Part shown: piece after piece, positions 26,365 through 34,900 of the stretch
Position numbering within the stretch: position 1 is the first letter of the stretch
Layout: each line of letters begins with the position of its first letter
Assembly (NCBI GenBank): GCA_963718375.1
Contig: CAVQZD010000006.1
Location: 1 to 53,012 of the forward strand
Length of the DNA stretch: 53,012 nucleotides
Direction of reading: 5' to 3'
Source: RBG-16-64-13 sp963718375
GTDB lineage: Bacteria > Actinomycetota > Thermoleophilia > RBG-16-64-13
Notes under the pieces: model-generated
Told to the model about the DNA's origin: nothing
Database searches by the model: none
What the model saw: the letters and a program-made list of their open reading frames with translations, nothing else
Program-made: the position numbers and the translations under genes

Positions 26365-28511
26365 TACCTCTGTACGATCCAGGCGTCGGTCCACTCCGGC
26401 AGCGGCGGGGCGGTCCCGTTGTCCAGTCGCTCGATCCACTGCTCGTCGGTGAGCCTGTTCTCCACCGGTGCCGTGAACTCGTAGTAGGAGTAGACGGCGC
26501 CGACGAACACCTGCAACGCCCCGTCCGCCTCGAAGGCTGCGTAGAGGTAGAGCGGGTAGCCCGTGGCCTCCTCCAGCACCCGCGGGGGCGCGGTGACGTA
26601 GTCGCTGTGCACGTCGGCCACAACCGGGCTCTTCTCGGCGCTGGGCGAGACGGTGAGGCCTTGCTCGTCAGTGCCGAACTGCTCGAGGCTCTCCAGTGCC
26701 TGTCCGTACGACATCATCAGGGCTGCTTCGTCCTCGGTCAGCGGGGTGCCGCTCAGCTCCTTGCGCGCGATGGCGCCCAGCGAGGTGGCGAGGGAGGTCA
26801 TGCGGGCGAGCCTGTCTGTCGAGTCGGCATCCAAGAGAGCGTATTCGGTCAGCATGCCCGAGAGCGAGTCCGCGAGCTCGGCTATCTTGTCGTAGAAGGC
26901 CGGGTAAGGCTCCACGTATCCCACGGTGACCGGCTCTTCTCCCCCCTCCCCTTCAGCTGTGACCGACTGCTTCGCATACAAGATGGTGTCGTGCCGCAGC
27001 TCCGTCCAACTGCCCAAAGAGGCGTTGAGGCTCTTGAGCGCCCACGGCTGCGTGCGCATGAAAGCGGGGGCCCCCAGTTCTGGCATGGTCATGACTTCAG
27101 TGAGTGACTCCAACCAGCCTGTGTAGAGGGTCTTGGGCCAGAGCTCAGAATCGGGCTCCGCGAACTCCCCCGCGACCTTCTGCAGCTGAGCGTCCCAGTC
27201 GGCGTACTGCTGCTGCCCGTAGAGCTCGGTCTCCAGCCGGTAGGCCTCCTCTGACCCCAGCAGGCTCATGATGTCCAGGCCCATGGGCAGCGTGCGCTTG
27301 TTCTCTTCTGTGCCCACGTAAGACCAGACCAGCTGCTGGAAGGCATAAGAATCAGGGACGTAGCGCTGCCCCATCACTCGGAAGCTACGCTGGTTCTCTT
27401 CGCGGGTCGCCGCGGTGGTCGCGGTGGCGTCAGTGGCGTCAGTGCTGTCCGTGTCGGGCGCCACGGCCGACTGTACGAGCGGGGCCGGCAACTGGTTCAG
27501 CTGCTCCTGGACGGCGGCCATCTTCTCCGCCGAGGCCAGCTCGTCAGGCTTGGGCGTCGCGGTGCCGAACACCTGCTGGGTCACCTGCTGCACGTCTTCG
27601 ACCGTGAGGTCGTCGCTGCGGCCGACGATGAAGCTGGTGGGCTCATACACCGCTGCCCACGCCTCCTGGGCGGGCCCGACCATGCTCTCGGCTATGAGCA
27701 CGGCGCGGCGAGTAAGGCTGGTCGCCTCTTCTGCGCTGACGTCGGGGTCGCGCGGGTTGATGTAGAAGCCGGGGTTGCCGTACCACATCATCGTCTTGAA
27801 GTACCTCTGCAGCAGATCGCTGCGCGTGTAGTGGCCACGCGGCTTGAACTGGCTGTAATCGAGGGTGTACCCGAACACGGGGGATTCCGCGGGTCCCGCG
27901 GCTGCGTCTATGAGCGCGAGTTCCGCTTCGATCTGCTCCGCGAGCTCAGTCGGTCTGGAGGCCTCGGGGTCAAGCAAAGCGGCTGCGACCGCGAAGTAGG
28001 TCCTGTTGAGCCAGAGGTCGGCCTTGACGGCAGAGTCGGTGGCTACGGCCCACTGGTCGTAAGCAGCAGCGTAGAGCTCCTGGGTCATCAGCGAGATCTG
28101 GTCGAAGAAGCTGGTCTGCTCCATCTGCTGCAGCAGGGCGTCGAACAGACCGTGATAGGCGCTCAGCATTGAATCGGTGGTTATGAGCACGGGCAGACCC
28201 TGGTAGCGTGCGTCTTCGTAGATGTTCCAGAACTTGCCGGGAGACTCCCCCGCCGCCCGGCCGACCGCGACGAAGCTCTGTCGCGCCAGCACCTGCTTCT
28301 CTGCGTCAGAGAGGCCCGCCAGGTCGAGGTTGGTGATGGCCTGCAGATCGACCGGTTGCAGGTTCAGGTAATCAGCCGTTGGCGAGACCGTGGTAGGAGT
28401 GGTGTCGGGGGCAATGGTAGAGGTGGTACTACCGCCGCACCCAGCCAGCGCGAAGAGCGATGCGCCGAGCGCCGCGATGGTGAACCCGATGACCACAAGA
28501 CGCCGTCTCAT
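26364..28511 (-). CDS. DUF3160-family lipoprotein
   Basis: 715 residues from ATG 28511, 5 bases after GAGGGGAG. Lipoprotein signal with lipobox ALAGC, then a Thr/Pro-rich linker. The body resembles DUF3160 proteins: FWNIYEDARYQGLPVLITTD, SMLSAYHGLFDALLQQME, KPRGHYTRSDLLQRYFKTMMWYGN, SYAFQQLVWSYVG, LGSWTELRHDTILYAKQS and, near the end, PVVADVHSDYVT with a TAxxRxLEEATGYP-like stretch. The repeated His/Asp/Glu positions suggest an alpha-helical hydrolase-like fold, but no reaction is established. Surface-anchored. Internal linker with DSTDATDATATTAATREEN is low-complexity. Confidence 0.85.
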   Translation of the reverse strand: MRRRLVVIGFTIAALGASLFALAGCGGSTTSTIAPDTTPTTVSPTADYLNLQPVDLQAITNLDLAGLSDAEKQVLARQSFVAVGRAAGESPGKFWNIYEDARYQGLPVLITTDSMLSAYHGLFDALLQQMEQTSFFDQISLMTQELYAAAYDQWAVATDSAVKADLWLNRTYFAVAAALLDPEASRPTELAEQIEAELALIDAAAGPAESPVFGYTLDYSQFKPRGHYTRSDLLQRYFKTMMWYGNPGFYINPRDPDVSAEEATSLTRRAVLIAESMVGPAQEAWAAVYEPTSFIVGRSDDLTVEDVQQVTQQVFGTATPKPDELASAEKMAAVQEQLNQLPAPLVQSAVAPDTDSTDATDATATTAATREENQRSFRVMGQRYVPDSYAFQQLVWSYVGTEENKRTLPMGLDIMSLLGSEEAYRLETELYGQQQYADWDAQLQKVAGEFAEPDSELWPKTLYTGWLESLTEVMTMPELGAPAFMRTQPWALKSLNASLGSWTELRHDTILYAKQSVTAEGEGGEEPVTVGYVEPYPAFYDKIAELADSLSGMLTEYALLDADSTDRLARMTSLATSLGAIARKELSGTPLTEDEAALMMSYGQALESLEQFGTDEQGLTVSPSAEKSPVVADVHSDYVTAPPRVLEEATGYPLYLYAAFEADGALQVFVGAVYSYYEFTAPVENRLTDEQWIERLDNGTAPPLPEWTDAWIVQR

Positions 28512-28550
28512 TGGACTCCCCTCGATCGCTTGCATTTCACGATTGTACCC

Positions 28551-29255
28551 TCAGCCGTCGACGCGGGTGTAGCCGAACCCGTTCCACCTCAAGAGCGTCC
28601 TTTGTGGGGTGCCGCCCTCGGCTGCTGGCGGCTGGATGAGCACCAGCAGGTCGCTGCGCCGGGTGGCGCCATCGGCGCCCCACTCGCGGCCTGCGCCGCC
28701 GCCCGCAGGGACCCCGGTGACGATCTCCAGTCTGAGGGGCGCCGGGTCGAGCGCCTGGGTCACCAGGCGCTCGCGGTAGGCCTCTCCGTGGTAGGCGAAC
28801 ACGCCTATGTGTCTACCCTTGTCGGAGTCGAGCAGGGCGACCACCTCAGTCACTCCGTCTCCGTCGGTGTCGCTCAGCGTGGCTTGGACCACCGTCCACT
28901 TGTCTCGGCTGCGGTAGAAGACGGATCCATCGCTGATAGTCAGGGAGTCGTCGCCCGGGTCGATCTCGACCTGCTCGACGGAGCCGTCACCGTCCAGGTC
29001 GGCTTGGGCGACGCGGCCCGGCACCAGTTCGCCGTGGGTGAGTCCCGGAGGTGGGGTGTCGGAGCTGCAGGCCAGCGCGCCGAGGAACGCGGCACACAGC
29101 ACGACTGCCGCCGCGGGGGCCGCGTGGCGCCGAACAGGGTGGCTGGTCGAAGCCGCGGCGCCGGCCTGCGCGGCTGCCCGCCCTCGCCACCGGCTCGGGC
29201 GAGCGGCGCTGTTAGGCGCCGGCCTGCCGGGCGCGGTAGTCTTCGATAGCCGCAC
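28551..29255 (-). CDS. Lipoprotein with FG-GAP-like repeats, start uncertain
   Basis: A GTG at 29255 gives 234 residues and a 44-base overlap with iscU; no good ribosome site is visible and the true start may differ. A lipoprotein-like signal is clear (AAAVVLCAAFLGALACSSD). Two acidic calcium-type motifs follow, ADLDGDGSVEQVEID and SDTDGDGVTEVVALLDSD, as in VCBS/FG-GAP repeats, then a beta-rich C-terminus ending RWNGFGYTRVDG. Function unknown; probably an exported binding protein. The codon order and lipobox support it as real although it overlaps iscU. Confidence 0.65.
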   Translation of the reverse strand: MRLSKTTAPGRPAPNSAARPSRWRGRAAAQAGAAASTSHPVRRHAAPAAAVVLCAAFLGALACSSDTPPPGLTHGELVPGRVAQADLDGDGSVEQVEIDPGDDSLTISDGSVFYRSRDKWTVVQATLSDTDGDGVTEVVALLDSDKGRHIGVFAYHGEAYRERLVTQALDPAPLRLEIVTGVPAGGGAGREWGADGATRRSDLLVLIQPPAAEGGTPQRTLLRWNGFGYTRVDG

Positions 29256-29586
29256 GGAGGCCGTCCGCGGCCAGGTTAGAGCAGTGCAGCTTGGCCGGGG
29301 GCAGCCCGCCCAGGGCCTCGGCGACCGCCTTGTTGGTGATAGCCAAGGCTTCGTCCAGCTTCTTGCCCTTGGCCATCTCGGTGACCATGCTAGAGGTCGC
29401 GACCGCGGCGCCACAGCCCAAGGTCTGGAACTTGATGTCTTCGAGGACGTCGTCCTCGACCTTGATCGTCAGCCGCATCATGTCGCCACACTGGGGGTTG
29501 CCGACTTCACCCACGCCGTCGGCGTCCTCTATGGACCCCATGTTGCGTGGGTTGCGGAAGTGTTCCATAACCAGCTCTGAATACAT
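29212..29586 (-). CDS. iscU: Iron-sulfur cluster scaffold IscU/NifU-like
   Basis: 124 residues from ATG 29586. The three cluster-binding cysteines are in place: NPQCGD (Cys33), LGCGAAVA (Cys58) and KLHCSNLA (Cys102), with the Asp next to Cys33 that helps cluster transfer. The start YSELVMEHFRNPRNMG is typical. It receives sulfur from the cysteine desulfurase encoded 3 bases upstream. Short, NifU-N-only form as in anaerobic bacteria with a minimal ISC pathway. Confidence 0.95.
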   Translation of the reverse strand: MYSELVMEHFRNPRNMGSIEDADGVGEVGNPQCGDMMRLTIKVEDDVLEDIKFQTLGCGAAVATSSMVTEMAKGKKLDEALAITNKAVAEALGGLPPAKLHCSNLAADGLRAAIEDYRARQAGA

Positions 29587-29589
29587 GTC

Positions 29590-30777
29590 TTACGTCCTTT
29601 GCTTACAAGTGCAGTTCGCGCACCAGACGGGGGACATCTCCCTTAGTCTGGCCACGATCGGCGGGAATACCTTGATGAAGTGATCGATGTCCTCTGGGGT
29701 GGTGCTACGTCCCAGAGTGATGCGCAGCGAACCATGCGCGTTCTCGGCCGGGATGCCCATAGCCAGCAGGACGTGGCTGGGCTCCAGCGAGCCAGTGGTG
29801 CAGGCGGAGCCCGAGGAGACGCAGATGCCCTCCATGTCGAGCATCAGTATCATGGCTTCACCCTCGATGCCCTCCACACGCACGTTCAGATTGCCCGGAA
29901 GCCGGTGGACGAGGTCGCCGTTCAGGTGGATGGCCTCGATACTCTCGCTGAGCCCACTCCACAGGCGGTCGCGCAGCGCCCCTTCCCGGACGGCGTCGTC
30001 GCTCATGCTCTCGGCAGCGAGGTCGAACGCCTTGGCCATACCGATTATGCCGGGGGTGTTGTGGGTGCCCGCTCGGCGCCCTCGCTCCTGACCGCCACCG
30101 TGCAGCAGCGGGTCGATGCGGGTGCGCTTGCGCAGATACATGAGCCCTACGCCCCTGGGCCCGTAGAGCTTGTGGGCGCTCACCGAGAGCAGGTCGACGC
30201 CGAGCTCTTCCACGTCCAGAGGCTGTTTGCCCGCCGTCTGCACGGCGTCCACGTGCAGCAGCACCCCGGCCTCGCGGGTGATCTTGCCGATCTCAGCTAT
30301 CGGCTGGATGGTACCGACTTCGTTGTTGGCGTGCATCACCGACACCAGGACGGTGTCCGGGCGGATAGCTTTGCGGACGCCATCGGGGTCCACCAGGCCG
30401 CTGCCGTCCACGGGGACTCGTGTGACCTCGTAGCCGAGCTTCTCCAGGTATTCCACGGTCTCGAGCACGGCATGGTGCTCGATGGCCGAAGTCACAAGGT
30501 GACGGCCTTTCTTGTGGTGGGCACTGGCCGCTCCCAGGATGGCCCAATTGTCGGATTCGGTGCCGCCACTGGTGAAGTAGATCTCTTCCGGACTCGCGCC
30601 GAGATGCCCGGCGAGGGACTCGCGTGCGTTCTGCACCGCTTGGGCTGCCGTCAGACCGAGGCTGTAGACCGTGGAGGGATTGCCGTACTGCTCTGTGAAC
30701 CACGGCAACATGGCGCTCACCACCTCGGGGTCGGTGGGCGTGGTCGAAGCGTGGTCTAGGTAGATGACTCTTGCCAT
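29590..30777 (-). CDS. iscS: Cysteine desulfurase (IscS/NifS)
   Basis: 395 residues, ATG 30777 with AAGGAT upstream. A PLP enzyme that takes sulfur from cysteine for Fe-S clusters and thiolated tRNA. Motifs: YLDHASTTPTDPEVV at the start, FTSGGTESDNWAI, the PLP-binding SVSAHKLYGPRGVG (Lys), GGGQERGRRAGTHN, and the mobile-loop SSGSACTTGSLEPSHVL (catalytic Cys). Near-identical layout to NifS-like enzymes paired with short IscU. Second gene in a ferredoxin-iscS-iscU operon. Confidence 0.95.
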   Translation of the reverse strand: MARVIYLDHASTTPTDPEVVSAMLPWFTEQYGNPSTVYSLGLTAAQAVQNARESLAGHLGASPEEIYFTSGGTESDNWAILGAASAHHKKGRHLVTSAIEHHAVLETVEYLEKLGYEVTRVPVDGSGLVDPDGVRKAIRPDTVLVSVMHANNEVGTIQPIAEIGKITREAGVLLHVDAVQTAGKQPLDVEELGVDLLSVSAHKLYGPRGVGLMYLRKRTRIDPLLHGGGQERGRRAGTHNTPGIIGMAKAFDLAAESMSDDAVREGALRDRLWSGLSESIEAIHLNGDLVHRLPGNLNVRVEGIEGEAMILMLDMEGICVSSGSACTTGSLEPSHVLLAMGIPAENAHGSLRITLGRSTTPEDIDHFIKVFPPIVARLREMSPVWCANCTCKQRT

Positions 30778-30799
30778 GGGCGCATCCTTGCGCGCTGTC

Positions 30800-31042
30800 T
30801 CAGGCGGAGCCCTTCTCCGCGGCCTCAGGAGCCAGTACCTCTAGGCTGATAGCCCAATCGGGGCACATCTCCTCGCATAGGCGGCAAGAAGTGCAGACCT
30901 CGGGACGGGCGAGGAACGGCGTGCCGTCGTCACGGACTACGATGGCCTCCTGGGGGCAGAAATGGCTGCAGATGTTGCACTGCTTGCAGCGCTCGATAGT
31001 GAAGACAGGTAGCGCTTTCTTTGTCAGATCCTTAGTAGGCAT
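30800..31042 (-). CDS. 2[4Fe-4S] ferredoxin
   Basis: 80 residues. Two CxxCxxCxxxCP clusters, CKQCNICSHFCPQEAI and CTSCRLCEEMCPDWAI, give two [4Fe-4S] centres. The short N-terminal strand (KKALPVFTIERC) and acidic tail suggest a soluble electron carrier, perhaps serving Fe-S assembly or an oxidoreductase elsewhere. Starts 22 bases before iscS, so likely the first gene of that operon. No ribosome site precedes the ATG; see the promoter entry. Confidence 0.92.
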   Translation of the reverse strand: MPTKDLTKKALPVFTIERCKQCNICSHFCPQEAIVVRDDGTPFLARPEVCTSCRLCEEMCPDWAISLEVLAPEAAEKGSA

Positions 31043-31048
31043 GCAGCA

Positions 31049-31054
31049 ATTGTA
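31049..31054 (-). promoter_or_regulatory. Candidate -10 box for a leaderless ferredoxin-isc transcript
   Basis: On the minus strand TATACAAT (core TACAAT) lies only 6 bases before the ferredoxin ATG. Transcription would then begin at or near the start codon, consistent with the missing ribosome site. The -35 region is weak. Confidence 0.45.
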
Positions 31055-31068
31055 TATTAGTGCGCGGC

Positions 31069-31671
31069 CTACTGTTGCTGCTGGTACGTGACGGCCGCGT
31101 CTATGAGCGCGGCCAGGTCGCCCTCCACTTGCCAGGCCTGTCCGTTACGCGTGATGGTCCCCTGACCGGTATCGAGGTCGAAAGTCAGCGTGCCTCTGTC
31201 GGGCAATAGGAACGTGAGCGTAGAGACAGCCGCCGGAGTACCCTCTGCCCCCGCTTCAGTGGTGGAGACCTCGGTGGCCTCCAACTCCTTCGCGTCCGCG
31301 ACGGCCTTGATGAGCGCCTGGGCAGGCTCGGTGTCGGAGCTGAGTCCGTAGTACGCCACTCCACCCTCGGTCGTGACCAGCGAGATGCTCACCAGGGTGG
31401 CGCTCTCCACGTCGCCCAGGTCGGAGTCAGCCGGGAGTTCGTGCACATCGTAGGGCGAAGTTATGTTCGTGATGCCGATGTCCGTACCCGGGCCGCTGGT
31501 GTCGTCGGTCTCGTCGCCGCCGCCGGTCACCAGGAGGACGACCACCACTATCACCGCCGCGACGGCCAGCAGGATGCCTGTCGTCATGAGCAGCCGTGAG
31601 CGGCGCGAGGGGCGGTCGGGGGTGGGTTCTTCGGTGGGCGTCGGTTCGTCTGGCACTTCGTGTCCCTTCAC
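31069..31671 (-). CDS. Membrane-anchored hypothetical protein
   Basis: About 200 residues from GTG 31671; a second in-frame GTG at 31656, 6 bases after AAGGGA, is an equally good start. An acidic Pro/Thr-rich N-terminus is followed by one membrane span (TGILLAVAAVIVVVVLLVTG), then an outside domain of about 140 residues: DLGDVESATLVSISL, ALIKAVADAKELEAT, TLTFLLPDRGTLTFDLDTG, AWQVEGDLAALIDAA. Topology is a type II anchored protein. No family recognised; it resembles DUF4340-like stress or wall-sensing domains only loosely. Confidence 0.7.
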   Translation of the reverse strand: MKGHEVPDEPTPTEEPTPDRPSRRSRLLMTTGILLAVAAVIVVVVLLVTGGGDETDDTSGPGTDIGITNITSPYDVHELPADSDLGDVESATLVSISLVTTEGGVAYYGLSSDTEPAQALIKAVADAKELEATEVSTTEAGAEGTPAAVSTLTFLLPDRGTLTFDLDTGQGTITRNGQAWQVEGDLAALIDAAVTYQQQQ

Positions 31672-31799
31672 TCACTACAGTAAAGGCCAAGTCTCTGCGA
31701 TAATACAGCGTTACCCCGCGTGGTGGTAGGCTGCTTCTTGAAGGTCACAAGGGGGCGGAGTACAGGTGACTGCTCGACTTAAGATTACACCTGACAGGC

Positions 31800-31907
31800 C
31801 GATATTAGTGTAAAGCCCACAACCGGGTCGGTTTTGGCACCCTTCTCTTTGGGTGCACGTGACCTTCAGTGAAAAGGTCCGAAGCAACCCCGGCAAATGG
31901 AGGAAGG
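31800..31907 (+). promoter_or_regulatory. Structured 5' leader of the C25 surface protein
   Basis: Three consecutive perfect hairpins: AACC-gggtc-GGTT (31821-31833), GCACCC-N8-GGGTGC (31837-31856) and GACCTT-N7-AAGGTC (31861-31879), followed by GGAGGAAGG and the ATG at 31908. It could be a cis-acting RNA element or just mRNA-stabilising structure. I could not match it to a known riboswitch class. Confidence 0.45.
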
Positions 31908-34900
31908 ATGCGACTCATGAGGGCAAGACGCCAGGACAGCGGCCAAGATGCAGGCTCTCCGCGCTCATCGCTAGCGAGACGTAGAAACAGAAGGGCGGCG
32001 GCCCTCGTCTGCGGCATTGTCTTTGCCTCCATATTCGCGCTCGGTTTCGCGCCGACCGCGCTGGCCGCTAATCCAGACCCGGTGCAGTATTACTATGTGC
32101 CGTTCACAGAGGACCAGCTGCTCGATGCGCTGGACACCGTCAACGCCGAAGCCGTCACTCCGGTCATCAACCACATAACTCTGACGGCGGTGGCCAACAA
32201 CACGCTGGTCTACTACGACCAGTGGGAGAACGGCTACGACATCGACACAGCCAATCCAGCCAATCTGTATAGCTCCACGAACACAGGGGGCACGCAGATC
32301 TGGGGAGACGGCAACGCCGCCAACGGTCTATGTCCGGGCACCTCTGATGACCTGATAACCGCGGGCATGGTCATCGACCTTACCAACCCGGCGCCCACCT
32401 ACGTACCTGTGCCGCGTGTTCCGGCCAACATCTTCTACGACGGTCGCGACAAGATCGGGGCAACCAAGACCATTGCGGTGACCCGCACCACTTGGGCTTC
32501 TGGATCCGGCACGCTGTTCGCCGGTTCGGTCGAGGTCTACGACCTTTACGCTTGGGGTAGCGACTATCGCGCGCCCGTGGGCGTCGACATACCCGACGCC
32601 GACGACTATCAGATGTTCGAATACACCGGTCTGTCGGTGATGGCGGGCATGGATGGCGCCACCGTGCATATCGACGCCGACAACAGCGGCACAGCCGAGA
32701 TCAACCAGACGTTGGCCGAGGGCGAGACCATCTGGGTCACGAACGTCGAGGCCGGGGCGCACGTCTACACCGATGACGGCCTGCCCGTGCAAGTGGACAT
32801 ATTCACCGGTGACATCGGCTCGAACTACGAGAGCCGCGACTCAGCCCTCATCCCCACCGGCACCTGGTCGAGCGACTACTACACCCCTGTGTCTACCCCG
32901 ATCGGCACCACGCAGACGACCACGGTGTGGCTGTTCAACGCCGGAAGCAGTGACATAACCGTGAACTACAAGAGATGGGTAGCGGGTGTGCTCACGACCA
33001 CGCAGATCAGTGTCACCGCCGGGAACTACGCGAAGCAGCTGGTGACCGACGGCACCGGGGCCGAGTTCTACACCGACGACGGGGCTCCCTTCTACGCCTA
33101 CTCGACCACCGACTCCAACAGCGGTGATTCGACCGGCGGGGGTAACCAGGCCTGGGACTGGAGCTTCACCTTGGTCCCCCGCGACAGGTTGACCACTCAG
33201 CTTCTCGTAGGACTGGGCATCGGGCGCGATCCGACATCAGGGGTGAACCTGAACGAGAACGGCAACCCGATCTGGGTCACACCCCACGTCAATGACGACA
33301 CCAGCTATGCCACTGTCTACGTGGACTACGACGGCGACCGGACGACCGGTCCGAACACCGACGGGAACGGCAACCAGTACGATATCTCCTACAGTCTGAG
33401 GAACCTCGAACGCACGAAGATCTACCGCACCTTGCCCGCCATCCCGGTCACGGTGGATGCGAACAGCACGGGCAGCACCACCGGGGCGACGACACTGAAC
33501 GTCGCGCACACCGCCGGCGCCACGGCTGACCTGATGTTGGTGAGTGTCAATATCGGTGACGATGGCGACGCCACCACGGCCGACGTTAGCTCCGTGACGT
33601 ACGGGGCGCAGACCATGACGCGCATCTCCTCGTCGGCTGCCGGGGCCACACGTAGAACCGTGGTCTACGGCCTAGCCAATCCCGCTGTCGGCACGGCCAA
33701 TGTCACCGTGACCACCAGTGAGAACGTGGCCTTCACGGCAGGAGTGACCACCTTCATCGGGGCGGACGTGTCAAACGGCACTACCTCAGCCCTCCGCGCC
33801 GCGAGCGCAACGAACGGCACCACCGCGGCCATGACGGTGGCACCGGCCTCGGCCCTCGGTGACCTGGTATACGAGTCTGTCGCCGCGAGGAGCGCAGGGG
33901 CTCTCGGCACGGTGACGGTTGACGCGAACAGCAGCAATGGCACCGCCGGGGCGGCGACACTGAACGTCTCGCACACCACCGGCGCTACGGCCAATCTGAT
34001 GCTGGTGAGCGTCAATATCGGTGACGACGGCGATGCAACCACAGCCGACGTGAGTTCCGTGACCTACGGCGCGCAGACCATGACGCTTGTCTCCTCGGCG
34101 GCCGCCGGCAGCACACGCAGGACCGTGGTCTACGGCCTGGCCAATCCCGCCGCGGGGACGGCCAATGTCACAGTGACCACCAATGAGACTGATGTTCCCT
34201 ACACGGCGGGGGCGACTACCTTCATCGGCGCCGACGTGTCTAATCTACTCGCCTCAGCTCTTCGCATCCCGAGTGCAACGACCGGCACCGCAGCGGCCAT
34301 GACGGTGGCCCCGACCTCGGTCGCCGGCGACCTGGTGTACGAGTCCGTGGCCGCGAGGAGCACGCTGGCGGGCGGTACGGTGACGGTGGGCGCCACTACC
34401 AGCACCGCGGACAACGGAAACGACTGCACCAACGTGAACACCGTCACCGTCTCCCACACCACCGGGGCCACGGCGAACCTGATGTTGGTGAGCATCGCGC
34501 TGGCCGACAACAATGGCAACGCCGGTCTGGCAGACGTCAGCTCTGTGACCTACGGGCCGGTGGCGACCCGTCAGACCTTGACGCCGGTCTGGTCGCAGGC
34601 AAACGGGACCAACACGGGCACGAGGGCGGTCATATACGCACTGGCCAGCCCGACCACCGGCAGCGCGCGTGACGTCATCGTGACCACCAATCAGAACGTC
34701 GACCTGACGGTCGGGGTCACCACCTTCATAGGAGCCGATCTGAGCAGTGGCCTTACCTCTGCTCTTGGGACTACTGCCAACGGGGCGGCCGGCACCGGCT
34801 CCACGATGACGGCGACCATGGCCTCGGTCGCGGGCGACCTTGTGTACGAGGTCGTTTCCATCAGAGACGGGACGGATGGTACGAATCCGAACACACCCAC

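Noticed and set aside
29680..30759. Long open frame antisense to iscS
   Set aside because: Same effect of high GC; the iscS frame has all catalytic motifs.
31800..31907. c-di-GMP (GEMM) or SAM riboswitch
   Set aside because: Some short similarity (gaagcaacccc) but the conserved core sequences of these classes are absent.
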